From Artemia franciscana (lineage: Eukaryota > Arthropoda > Branchiopoda > Anostraca > Artemiidae), in the NCBI RefSeq assembly GCF_032884065.1, contig NC_088880.1, positions 26,102,715-26,166,714 on the forward strand: DNA of 64,000 nucleotides, read 5' to 3'. Each line of letters begins with the position of its first letter. Within the stretch, counting starts at the first letter, position 1. Positions 35,761-46,200 of the stretch are shown here, one piece after another. Made by a program: the position numbers and the translations under genes. The notes under the pieces are model-generated. The model searched no databases. It was not told the DNA's origin and saw nothing but the letters and a program-made list of their open reading frames with translations.

Positions 35761-38210
35761 TAAATCCCTTGTCCAGGGGCTCTGGGGGATTGTGTCCACC
35801 CTAAAGACACTGCTATATGATTTTTGGACTATTGGTAACAAAATGGCTATCTCACAACTTCAATTGAATGCGTTTCGGGAAAAGAGGACGTCAGGGAGGG
35901 CGGGGGCTAGTTGCTCTCCATCATGTTTTAATCTTAAAAGGGAGCTAGAACTACACATTTCTAATCAAATGAGCCACTTCGATCACACGACCAACCCTTC
36001 CATAAAAACCTTATATGCCCCTAGGGCATAACTTATAGCCCTTACCCCCAGACTAGGGGGATTCTGCCGACCCCAAAGGCCTTATTCTCATATCTCTGGA
36101 CTATTTTTGAACAAATGGCTATCTCAAAATTTCTATTGGATACTTTTGTGAAAAATACGTAGGGGAGGGGGGTGGCTGCCCTCTGATCACTTTGGCTCAT
36201 AAAAAGACCACTAGAGCGTCTGATTTCCATTAAATACCCTCTGGGCAAAACTTCCAACCCTTGCCCTGAGGGCTGTGGGGGAGTGTCATCCTCAAAGACA
36301 CAATTTCCAGACTTTTCAACTACGCTGAAAAAAATGGCCATCTCAAAATTTTGATTAGATGTGTTTTGGGAATTGACGGGCATGGGGAAGGTGGGATTAT
36401 TGCCCTCCAATCACTTTTGACTAATTCAAAAGTGACCTACCCCTTTCAATTTTCAATCGAATGAGCTTTTTTCGAAGTTTCTACGACAACAAATGATCGT
36501 CTAAATTTTTTTATCAGATGCAATTCGGGAAAATACAAGGTGTTTGGGAGGGGGGGGGGAATATCCACCCTCCAGTCACTTTGAATCTTAAAAAGGGCAC
36601 TAGAACTTCTGATGACACATCCAATGAGCCCCCTCCGAAGTTTATGCGATCACCCTTTCTATATAAACCTTATATGCCCCTGGGGCACAACTTGCAACCC
36701 TTAATCCCAGACTATGGGGGATTCTGTCAAAACCAAAGGCCTTATTCTATGACATTTGGACTATTTTTGAACAAATGGCTACCTCAAAATTTCTATCGGA
36801 TGCTTTTGTGAAAAATACGTAGGAGGTGGTGTCTGCCCTCTGATCGCTTTGGCTCATACAAAGGCTACTAGAACATCTGATTTCCAATCAAATGAGCCCC
36901 CTTAGGGATTTTTACGACCATACTTTACATTTAACCCTTACATACCTTCGGGGCAAAACTTACAACCCTTGTGCTGAGGGCTCTGGGTGGGGAGGGGTGT
37001 CATCCACAAAGACATAACTTCCAGACTTTCAAAACTACGGTGAAGAAATGACTATCTCAAAATTTTGATTAGATGTGTTTTGGGAATTGATTGGCATGGG
37101 GGGGGGGATCGGGGCCTTGTGCTCCTTCAATCACTTTTGACAAATAAAAAGAGCACTACACTTTCAATTTTCAATCGAATGAGCCTTTTTAGAATTTTCT
37201 ACGACAACAAATGGCCATCTCAAAATTTCTATCAGATACATTTCGGGAAAATACGAGGTGTGTGTGTGGGGGGGGGGGGGGGGGAGGAGTATCCACCCTC
37301 TAATCACATGGAATCTTAAAAAGGGCACTGGAATTTCTCATTACCAATTCAATGAGCCCCCTTCGAAGTTTATACGGTCACCCTTTCTATATAAACCTTA
37401 TATGCCCCCACACTTACAACCCTTGCCCTGTGGGATGTGGGGGGATATCATCCTCAAAGACATAATTTCTTGACCTTTCAAGTACGTTGAGCAGAATGTC
37501 TATCTCAAAATATTGATTGGATGGGTTTTGAAAAATGGTGGGCGTGGAAGGGGGGTTAGTTGCCCTCCAATTACTTTCGACTATTAAAAAGTGCACTAGC
37601 CCTTTTAATTTCCAATCGAATTAGTCTTTTCGAAGTTTCTACGACAAAAAAAGGTTATCCCAAAATTTCTATCAGGTGCATTCGGGGAAATATGAGGTGT
37701 GGGGGGGGGAATACGCCCTCTGGTCAATTTGAATCCTAAAAAGGGCACTAGTTTCTGATTACGAATCCAATTAGCCCCCTCAGAAGTTCTTACTATCACC
37801 CTTTCTATAAAAAACAACTTTTATGACTTCAAGGCTTAACTTACAACATTTTGCCCTCAGAGCTGTGGGGGGGGGGGGTAGTCAACCTCAAAGACATAAT
37901 TTCCGGGTCTTTTAACTACGCTAAACAAAATCACTATCTTAAAGTTTCGACTGGATTTGTTTGGAGAAATGGTGGGCGTGGGAGGGAGTTAGTTGCCCTC
38001 CAATACCTTTCGACTATTAAAAAGGGCACTAACCCTCTCAATCTCGAACCAAATTAGCCCTATTTAAAGTTTCAACGACATTTTCTTCAATACAAAGTGC
38101 CCTTGTCTAAGAAAAATCAAAAATAAGTAATACATTGTGCCCACATCACTCTTTACTTAGGCAGCCACATTGCACTGCTTGTGATTACTACTTTACCTAA
38201 AAAAATTATG
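35761..38210. repeat. Satellite-like array, units ~210-280 bp, copy 1
   Basis: Unit starts such as CTTACAACCCTTGCCCTGAG and GCTGTGGGGG occur near 35770, 36030, 36247, 36690, 36958, 37413 and 37840. Three sub-types alternate: GTCATCCTCAAAGACATAAT, ACCAAAGGCCTTATTCTATG and TTTCGGGAAAATACGAGGTG. Most contain ATGGCTATCTCAAAATTT and GGGCACTAGAAC-like text. The block ends TTACTTAGGCAGCCACATTG. It is paralogous, in the same orientation, to 40860-42360. No coding content despite scattered ORFs. Confidence 0.85.
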
Positions 38211-38338
38211 AATTTCCGGAGTTGAAGTGGCAACAATGATACAAAACTTTTTTTTTGCAAACGAAACATCATTCTAAATTCACACTCTGATTTAATGTTT
38301 CTTGGATTCCATTGCGCTGCTCATGATAAAGTTCATGA

Positions 38339-38415
38339 AAAAATAGCCCTAGCATCCTTACTTCAACGAAGTCCTGGTTGAACTTCGTTGAAGTAAGGAT
38401 GCTAGGGCTATTTTT
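38339..38415. repeat. Perfect 33-bp hairpin
   Basis: 38339-38371 (AAAAATAGCCCTAGCATCCT continuing TACTTCAACGAAG) is exactly complementary to 38383-38415, with an 11-base loop TCCTGGTTGAA. It lies just past the end of satellite copy 1. Confidence 0.95.
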
Positions 38416-38524
38416 AAAAAAAGTTTTAAAAAGTTTTTTTTTTAATTATTCAGTTTTAATCCTCACAATTTGATGTAAGTTCTTTTATATATATATATAG
38501 TTTCTCTCTTATTCTTGTATTGTG

Positions 38525-38556
38525 CTGAAGACGGCCCTTGGACATAGGACCGAAAT
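38525..38556 (+). ncRNA. Possible degenerate hammerhead-like core
   Basis: CTGAAGA, then GGCCC-TTGGACATA-GGACC (4 of 5 bp) and GAAAT mimic the CUGANGA-helix II-GAAA core of hammerhead ribozymes, which occur in Penelope-like retroelements. Helices I and III are not evident, so this may be chance or the tail of an unrelated element. Confidence 0.2.
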
Positions 38557-38694
38557 ATCTACAGAAATAATTTCCACTGTCTTGAAATTTTCCCTATTGT
38601 CTCTACGTTGTATTTGTTTGTTTAATATATAAGCAATGAACGAACTGCCTAACTTATATCCCTTAACGTGAGAGTTCTGGGGGGAAGGGGTGTC

Positions 38695-38702
38695 ATCCTC
38701 AA
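38695..38702. repeat. Left target-site duplication of the LINE
   Basis: ATCCTCAA here and ATCCTCGA at 40181-40188 flank the LINE. The uninterrupted satellite reads GTCATCCTCAAAGACATAAT, so the site is where the element entered. Confidence 0.75.
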
Positions 38703-40180
38703 GTTCAAGTTCATTTATTTATAAATCGCACATACATGTATATATAAATGACATAGGCCCATGGGGAGACAAGCTCGAAAAACTAGGCCTAGACAAAGAT
38801 AAAATAATAACACACTACAATACAAAGATAAACATGACGGCAAAGATACAATAACACAACAATAATATGAAAGTAGCAGCTAGCCCAGGATCATTCAATA
38901 CTATTGAAAAAATTAAAAATGTCCATATTATTAAATATAAATTAATACTGGAAGATAGCTGAGAGGCCCATAATCACCCAGAGCAACGAATCATACAAAA
39001 ACTTTGCCTTACTGAAAAGATACTTAATTAAAAATAATCCTGAACTAAATGAAATTTAAGTTTCCTTTTTATTAAATGGATAGAGGAAAAATTATCAATA
39101 AGAGTCTTGTGACCATCCCAGCACCGAGCTATTGACACAAATGGAGCGAATTTAGATCTCTCAGTATTATACTTGTCAATGTAGATATCCTTTTTTTGTC
39201 GAGTGTTATAATTATGTAAATCTTGTGATTGGGAGAACAAACTTTGATGGAGGTAATATGGCGGTAATTTCTTAATGTCATAATTGATTTTGAAAAGAAT
39301 TGCTCCAAAAGCAAATTGTTGAGAGACTGGAAGTATATCTAGATAAGTATATAAAGATGCAGTAGAAGACTTATTTGGAAGTTCAATAGGTGATGGAATA
39401 AACAGTTTAAGGATTCTTAGGGCTTTATTTTGTAAAATCTGTATTGGTTTAATATGGCTTTTAAATGTAGATAAATATACTAGAGAACAATAATTAATAT
39501 TAGTCTGAATCAGAGCAAAATACATACTTCGTAAAGCAGAGTAGGGCAAACAAAGCTTCAACCTTCGCATTAAACCAACATACCTTGAAATCTTTAATCG
39601 TAGATTTTGAATGTGTGTTTTAAAAGATAAGCTTTCGTCAATCACAAGTCCAAGGTACTTTATCATTTTCACACGAGATATTGATAATAGATACTTTGAA
39701 GAAGTAACTCGGGTAATACGAGGGCAGATATTTGACTTTCTGCCGTAAATTATGAAATTAGTTTTTGATACATTCAAAGCAATAAAATTTGAAGAACACC
39801 AATCAAGAACATTAGAAAATGCAGTATTCAGTTTTGCCTCCAGCTCCTCGTCATTCTTTTCAGAAATTGAAACTGCCGTATCATCAGCAAAATGTGTGTT
39901 GAGACACGGGGATGTAAAAGCGCGGTGAAAATCATTTATATAAATTAAAAAAAGGAGAGGACCTAGGACAGAGCCCTGAGGTACCCCAACCTTCGAAGAC
40001 TGAGGTACAGGTGAAGAGAGGAAATTGCCCCCATCTAATCGTTGCTTTCTCTTATCAAGATAAGATTTAACTAGATCCAACGCCGTTCCACGCACACCAC
40101 AATTATCCAATTTACTAAAAAGAATACAATGGGATATTGTATCGAATGCTTTTTTAAAATCTAAATATATTGTTGCTGGA
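38703..40180 (-). mobile_element. 5'-truncated LINE (Jockey/CR1-like), 1478 bp, with target duplication
   Basis: Minus-strand element. The 5' break lies just before IPATIYLDFKKAFD of the RT, followed by an open RT ORF and a ~330-bp 3' UTR. The UTR contains AATAAA (in ATTTATAAATAAATGAAC) and ends in two copies of GAACTT. It is inserted in the satellite-like repeat. 5' truncation with short target duplication is the classic product of target-primed reverse transcription. Confidence 0.9.
39028..40180 (-). CDS. LINE reverse transcriptase, C-terminal 384 codons, open
   Basis: The open frame continues upstream into flank to 40218, but the element itself starts near 40180. RT motifs in order: LDFKKAFDTISH (motif A, catalytic Asp), SSKVGVPQGSVLGPLLFLIY (motif B region), HFADDTAVSIS (catalytic FADD, the YxDD box), LNVSKTNFIIYG (motif D region), KYLGLVIDESLSF (motif E region), and the thumb-like C-terminus with NINYCSLVYLS and LQNKALRIL. 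No stop or frameshift is seen. The endonuclease and N-terminal RT fingers are missing by truncation, so the copy cannot move by itself. It is the best preserved mobile-element ORF in the window, hence probably the youngest. Clade is inference from motif style. Confidence 0.9.
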
Positions 40181-40188
40181 ATCCTCGA

Positions 40189-40860
40189 AGACATAACTTC
40201 CGGACCTATCAACTTCACTGAACCAAATGGTTATCTCATTTTAATACGACTGAGGCTGACAACCCCCACGCATTCTCAAGACTAGAACATAATTTGTGCT
40301 TTAGTGGGAAAAATTTGCATGCATATAGCATCTTTTGAGTGCAAATTTCCCCTCAATACTGTCAATGGATCAGTCTGGTAGTAGTAGTGAATGTAGTTGT
40401 AATAGCACTGGTAACATGGAAATATCGTCTTTTTGATCATATCCCTTATCATTTCCTGAATGATAGAAAATGATATGCCTATGATAATCATCCCTTTAAG
40501 GATTCTCTGGAAGTTCCATCTTAATACCCAAACCAATTCTTGAGATACGCTATTTTGACAATATTCATGCAGATAGCGTCTTTCGATTTAGTTTAAATTT
40601 TCCCTCAATATTCTAAATCGAGTAGTCTAGTAGTGGTAGTGGTGGCGGTTGTAGTAGCATTGGCAGCATGCAAATATTGTCTTTCTGATCATATCCCTTA
40701 TCATTTCATGAATTTTCCAAATTAATACACTCATTTATTCCTGTGTTTGGCAATCCTTGTGTTTGACACTTTTGATAATCCTTATACACATAACATGTTT
40801 CGATTTAGCTCAACACTCCCCTCAACATTCTCTGAAAGGCTCACCTCAATCCCCTTCGTC
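40189..40860. repeat. (TAG)n-type family, duplicate of 34330-34700
   Basis: After the LINE the satellite text resumes (AAGACATAACTTCCGGACC). From 40470 it parallels 34330 onward: TCTGGAAGTTCCA, CTTTCGATTTAG, GTAGTGGTAGTGGTGGCGGT, GATCATATCCCTTATCATTT and GAATTTTCCAAATTAATA. Confidence 0.8.
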
Positions 40861-42360
40861 TTCTCGGAAACTAAAGTTCAAACATGCAAACCTCAGGGCA
40901 GCCCTTGTACAGAGGACTGTAGGGAGGTTGACATCCTCAGAGAGATAATTACTGGACCTTTCAACAAGGCTGAACAAAATAGATCTCTGAAAATCTTCGA
41001 TCACATATATTTTGGAAAATGATAGGCTTGGGGGGGGCTGATTGCCCTCCATTAATTTTACTCTAAAAAAGGGCACTAAACTTCCAACTTTCAATCAAAT
41101 GAGCTCCATCCAATCCAAAGCTTATACGACCAGCCGTTCCATAAAAACCTTACATGTCCCAGCGCATACGTTATAATTCTTGCCCATTGGCTCTGGGGGA
41201 TTGTGTCCACCCTAACGGCATTGTTATATAATTTTTGGGACTATTTGTAACAAAATGTCTATCTCACAGTTTCAACTGAATGTATTTTGGGAAAAAGAGG
41301 ATGTCAGGGAGTGGGGCTAGTTGCTCTCCACCATGTTTGACGCTTAAAAGGGAACTAGAACTTAACATTTCCAATCAAATAATCCCCTTCTAAAGTTCAA
41401 ACGACCACTCTTTTCATAAGAGCCTTATATGACCTGGGGCACAATTTAGAATCCTTACCCCCAGACTCTGGAGGATTTAGAGATAGTCATTTGTCAAAAA
41501 ATAGTCCAAATCCTTATTTTATAATATTTGGACTTGGACTTGGACTATTTTTTGACAAATGGCTATCTCTAAATTTTTATCGGCTGCGTCTACGGAAAAT
41601 ACGACATGGGAGGGGGTAGTTGGCTGTCCTTCGATCACTTTGACTCATAAAATGGGCACTTGAACATCAGATTTACAGTCAAATGAGACCATTCCGGAGT
41701 TTTTACGACCACACATCCCATAAAAATATTTTATAACCTCAGGGCATAATCTACAACCCCCGCACTGAAGGCTGTGGGGGGGGGGGCTTTCATCCTCAAA
41801 TTCATAATTTCCAGATCTTTTAGCTACGCTGAACAAAATAACTATCTAAAAATTTTGATTAGATGTGTTTTGATTAGATGTGTGCTGGGCGTGGTGGGAG
41901 GGGCTTGCTGACCACAATCACTTTGAATAATAAAAAGGGCACTAGTTCTTTCAATTTCCAATCGAACGAGCCTTTTTCGAAGTTTCTACAACAACAAACG
42001 GATGTCTAAAAATTTCTATTACATATATTTCGGGAAAATACAAGGAAGGGGGTATCCACCCTCGGATCAACCCGGAATCTTAAAAAGGACACTGGAACTT
42101 CTGATTACCAATCCAATGAGCCCTCATTTTCCAATCACTTTAGACTATTAAAAAGGGATCCTTTTTACCCTTTAGACCCTTTAGAACTTTTTTTAACTTT
42201 AGACCCTTTCAATTTCCAATCGAATGAGCCCTTTTTTCAAGTTTCTACAACATTTTCTTCGATACGAAGTGCACTGGTCTAAGAAAAAAAAAAATTGCCT
42301 ATATCATTCTTTACTTAGGTAGCACTATTGCACTGCCTGTGACGTTACTGGTTTCGACTA
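40861..42360. repeat. Satellite-like array, copy 2
   Basis: Same unit types as 34700-34930 and 35761-38210, ending TTACTTAGGTAGCACTATTG and GCACTGCCTGTGACGTTACT as copy 1 ends near 38150-38190. The AAATAAGAGCTCTGAG block present in copy 1 is absent here. Confidence 0.8.
41476..41573. repeat. 35-bp inverted repeat within satellite copy 2
   Basis: 41476-41510 (TTTAGAGATAGTCATTTGTC ...) pairs with 41539-41573 with two mismatches. The right arm is the normal satellite text (TTTTTTGACAAATGGCTATC), so the left arm is an inverted extra copy of it. Confidence 0.85.
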
Positions 42361-43075
42361 GAAAGCTCCGTTCTAGCAGGCAAGCACCTGTTTCAGATCA
42401 AACTTGGACTAAATCAAAAAACACTTAAGATGTGGGACAGTTACCTAGCCCAGCCGACAAATATATTGGTGCTTTCTCTGTGCTCATTTCTAAGTAGCGA
42501 TATTAGAAAGTTGTATTCGGTATTTATATTTGAAATCAAGAATTCAATCGTTATAACGTTTTTCTATGACTTTTTTCTATGATGAGTTTCCTAGAAACGT
42601 TTTTCTATGACTGTTTCTACAGGCTCTAAGACAGCTTTAGTTTATCAGGACTTAACATTAAATGAATCATATGTCATTTAAGTGAAACAGATTTGAACCG
42701 CGTTCAAATGAACACGGTTGAGCGTTCAACCATGAGCATTTAAATGTACCTTGAGTTCAGTCAAAATAACAATATGTATCGATTTGGATTATCTCAACAT
42801 ATAAAATCCCCGCCTTACTATTCATCATTTTCATCAACAACTACAGATGGTAGACCCTCAAGGTTAGACTTATTTTTAACCAGATTTTCTTTTTCATGGC
42901 ATTTAAATGGAAATCAGCTTTTTCGATATATTACTTGAAGGTTTTCTGTTAAGTTTATAATCGGACTTTTTTTAATTGATATGAGCAATAGAATGATCTA
43001 ACTATAAAAATTTTCCTTTTAATTTTATATATGAGTTATGCTGCACATATTTACCTGAAAAATGTTTGCCTATTT
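42361..43075. other. No gene seen; contains the HIBADH 3' end region
   Basis: Downstream of the HIBADH stop (minus strand). The most plausible 3' UTR lies directly below 43076. No separate gene is recognised. Confidence 0.4.
42971..42976 (-). promoter_or_regulatory. Candidate HIBADH poly(A) signal ATTAAA
   Basis: Minus-strand ATTAAA about 100 bases past the stop codon. It is the nearest canonical variant downstream; use is unproven. Confidence 0.3.
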
Positions 43076-43267
43076 TTACTTGGCGTTTTCCATTTCCTGC
43101 AAGAAAGCATAGATGGCAGAGAAATCCTTTTTGCCCAATCCTCTTGTTACCATCAATCGATACAACTGGTGAGCCAAAGATCCAAGAGGGATTGTCGTTC
43201 CTGTAGTGGTGGCAGCGGTTTGGGCCAGACCCAAATCTTTGGTCATCAAAGCTGTTCCAAAACCACC
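43076..43267 (-). CDS. HIBADH: HIBADH terminal exon
   Basis: Acceptor TTTTTCAG|GGTGGT. Encodes GGFGTALMTKDLGLAQTAAT, PLGSLAHQLYRLMV, GLGKKDFSAIYAFLQ and a stop TAA at 43078-43076. 63 codons. Confidence 0.95.
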   Translation of the reverse strand, partial: GGFGTALMTKDLGLAQTAATTTGTTIPLGSLAHQLYRLMVTRGLGKKDFSAIYAFLQEMENAK

Positions 43268-46200
43268 CTGAAAAACAATAAACTCATTAAATATTATTGT
43301 CAAAGATTAAAAAAAAAATCGTTAATTGTAAATAGTACAAATATACTACCTGTGGCAACCCTGGTCGGTACTTGACTGATTTGACCATTCTGTAAAAGCT
43401 ACTCCCTGAAGACTTAACGACAGCCAAAATTTTTTTTTAATTTTCCATTTTAATTGCTTAACTTTCAATAAAGTCATTTTCCAGAATCATTTATTTATAA
43501 TATATATATATATATATATTTGTTTTGGAAAAAAATCAAAGCCGAAGTCCTTACAGTTTACAAGAATGCAATCAATCACACCACTATGCGGGACTTAAAA
43601 ATAGATAAGATAAATACTTAAAGATAAATAATACAAAGAATTAGAAATACAGATAGAAAACTATTTTTAGAAGAAAGCATCTTTTTTCGAGTTAGCTACA
43701 GTATAATTTCCTTTATTGCTCAGAATGCACTTTAAATTTTTAATTTAATTAAAATAGCAGCCTTTTCAAGGATTTAAATTCCAGTTTGATCAATACTAGC
43801 AAACAATAAAGTATTACTTTTAAAAGTTATGAAAATCGTCCTGATTGAGTCTTTATGCTGTAAAGAAGCTTAGGCTCAATCCAAATATTTTTGTGTGTTC
43901 TTTTTTGTATATATTTTACTTTTCATTGTATATTGTAGGTGTCTGAAGTGGTGGCAGAAGTTTGGGCCAAATCTTTGGTTATCAAAGTTGCTCCAAAACT
44001 ACCCTGAAACACAGTAAACGCGTCATATCTTCTTTCAAATAGTAAATCCTTACAAATTCATAATTTGAAGAGGAAAATAAACAACAATCAAAGAGTCAGG
44101 CATTAAAGTAAAACAATCCTTAGGTAATATGTCAAATCAACAGCTTCCGGTTAAATAACAAAAGAAATCGAAAATATCTGACCTCAATCTAGTTGTATAT
44201 CTCCATGTTTTTGAACGTCTCGTTTCGGCATTTAGTTTTTTTTTAATTCTTATGACTTAATGAGTTTCAATGTTCTTTTTTTTTCTTCTCTAAATCTTAT
44301 AAACTTTTTTTTACATGGCTTCAAGGTCATGACCGTGAAAGTAGAGAAAAAATATATATCCTAAAACCAATGGACGAAATCTATGTCTAGTAACCAACAT
44401 AAATGGAGTGGTTACTCTAATGGAGTAACGCCAATATCTCCAAACCTCAATGGACGAAATCTAAGTCTAGTAGCCAACTCTAAATGGAGTGGTTACTCTA
44501 GTGGAATAACGCCAACCTATCCTAACATCAATGGACGAAATCTATGTCTAGTAACCAACTCTAAATGGAGTGGTTACTCTAATGGAATAACGCCAATATC
44601 TCCAAACCTCAATGGACGAAATCTATGTCTAGTAAAAGCCTCTAAAGGGAGTGGACATGAAATGCAGAAAATATTAAACTTTTCTTGTAATTATGTTCAC
44701 AAATATCAGGCCTTTCGCTAAGTGTAACGGATTCAGTTACACTTTACTTATAGTTACACTTTACTTACAGAACATTACAATGAACTGTTTGATGTTTTCC
44801 TCGACCTATAACATAATTTTTTGAAATTGTCGTTATTTTGTCAATGAAACATATATAAAACATCTGCATTTTCAAGACTTGAAGAAAAAAGCAAATAGGA
44901 AGATAATTTCCAATGATGGTGGATGGAAACACAAACCCAGAATCTTTAGAGATCTTCTATCCATAATTCCTCTTTAGAAAAGCTATATATATTTGTTTCA
45001 AGTATGGCTTGTCAAAATGCAAGGTTAGTGAATTCAAATTCATTTCTTCCCTTCGAAAATAAAAATTCAGAGTATAATCCAACATTTTAATTAAATAAAC
45101 TTTCAAAAGAGTATCTGCAGCAACACATAAGATTCCTTTTGACAGGCCTACAAGAACTAGAGCTGCCAGAACTGCAGCAGTGTTTGATTGAATTAACAGG
45201 AATAGGAACAATTACCGTTATTTGAGGTATTTTCTACACGTTCTTTGTTTGTTTCTTGATTATTCGTTGCAACTTATATTCTTTTTAGGTTTCAATTCTT
45301 CCTTCATATTAATTTCTTCTTATTTATATTTGGTATCTTATAAATCCACACAGTAACGCCAAAAGGTGGTATCGAAGAATAAAAGCCAAAGAAAATAAAA
45401 ACGAGAATGGAGTTTTATAAGGCCAATGAAAATACTGGACGGAAATAAACGAATATTTCAGAAGGACAGCTGCTTTAGGAAAAAGTTTCAAATAGATATG
45501 TTCACATTTTCTAAACGAAAATGCTAGTGAAATGAACCAGATAAAATAAAATGACAAAAATAAACAACGCAGAAAGCAAATAGAAAACAAGATAAAATCT
45601 AAATTGGAAGGATTAAAAACAACTACCAACGCGATAAAAAAAAAAGACAACAGATAAAATCAGAATTAACAGATATTTTCTATCAATTTTTAGGTTGGTC
45701 TGTCAAACATCTGTCAATATTGTTTCTCCTGTTGTAATCCCTATCGGCGATACTGATCTCGGTTTCATGGCCCTTCAGCCAGGAAGTACAATAGGGAACT
45801 GGGAGCCAGGCATATATTGCTTTCGCACACCTTTCCTGTTTACCTTCCTCAGATTTCTCCAGGTACCCATTTAAAGTTCGACAGAGTTTCTAGCCAAGAA
45901 CTTCGAGAACAGCTGCAGCTGGAAATAACAATACTTTAGTGTCCGACTATAAGAACTTAGCTATCTTGGCCAAATTCATAGGTTGGAGAAGCCGGGACGG
46001 CCAAAGATTGTTTTCGAAGGTAGGGTGCATGGCAGTCACCTTCAACCTGGGAGACAAAGCAAGAAACCTGGCGAAACAATTTCGGAAACGACCTTTTTCA
46101 ACAGCTAATCTGTCAACGTTTCAACGGCTCTAACACAACTTATGAGGACATGTGAAAACTTGGAGGATCAAAATGTTTTTTTTTTTTGCGGGATATTTTC

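Noticed and set aside
35524..41836. Many 60-120 codon ORFs in the satellite-like arrays
   Set aside because: They recur in different frames in each unit, on both strands, and contain no conserved domain.
45939..46133. Plus ORF MSDYKNLAILAKFIGWRSRD...
   Set aside because: Composition is plausible but it lies antisense in a HIBADH intron next to a SINE, has no recognised homology and is only 64 codons.
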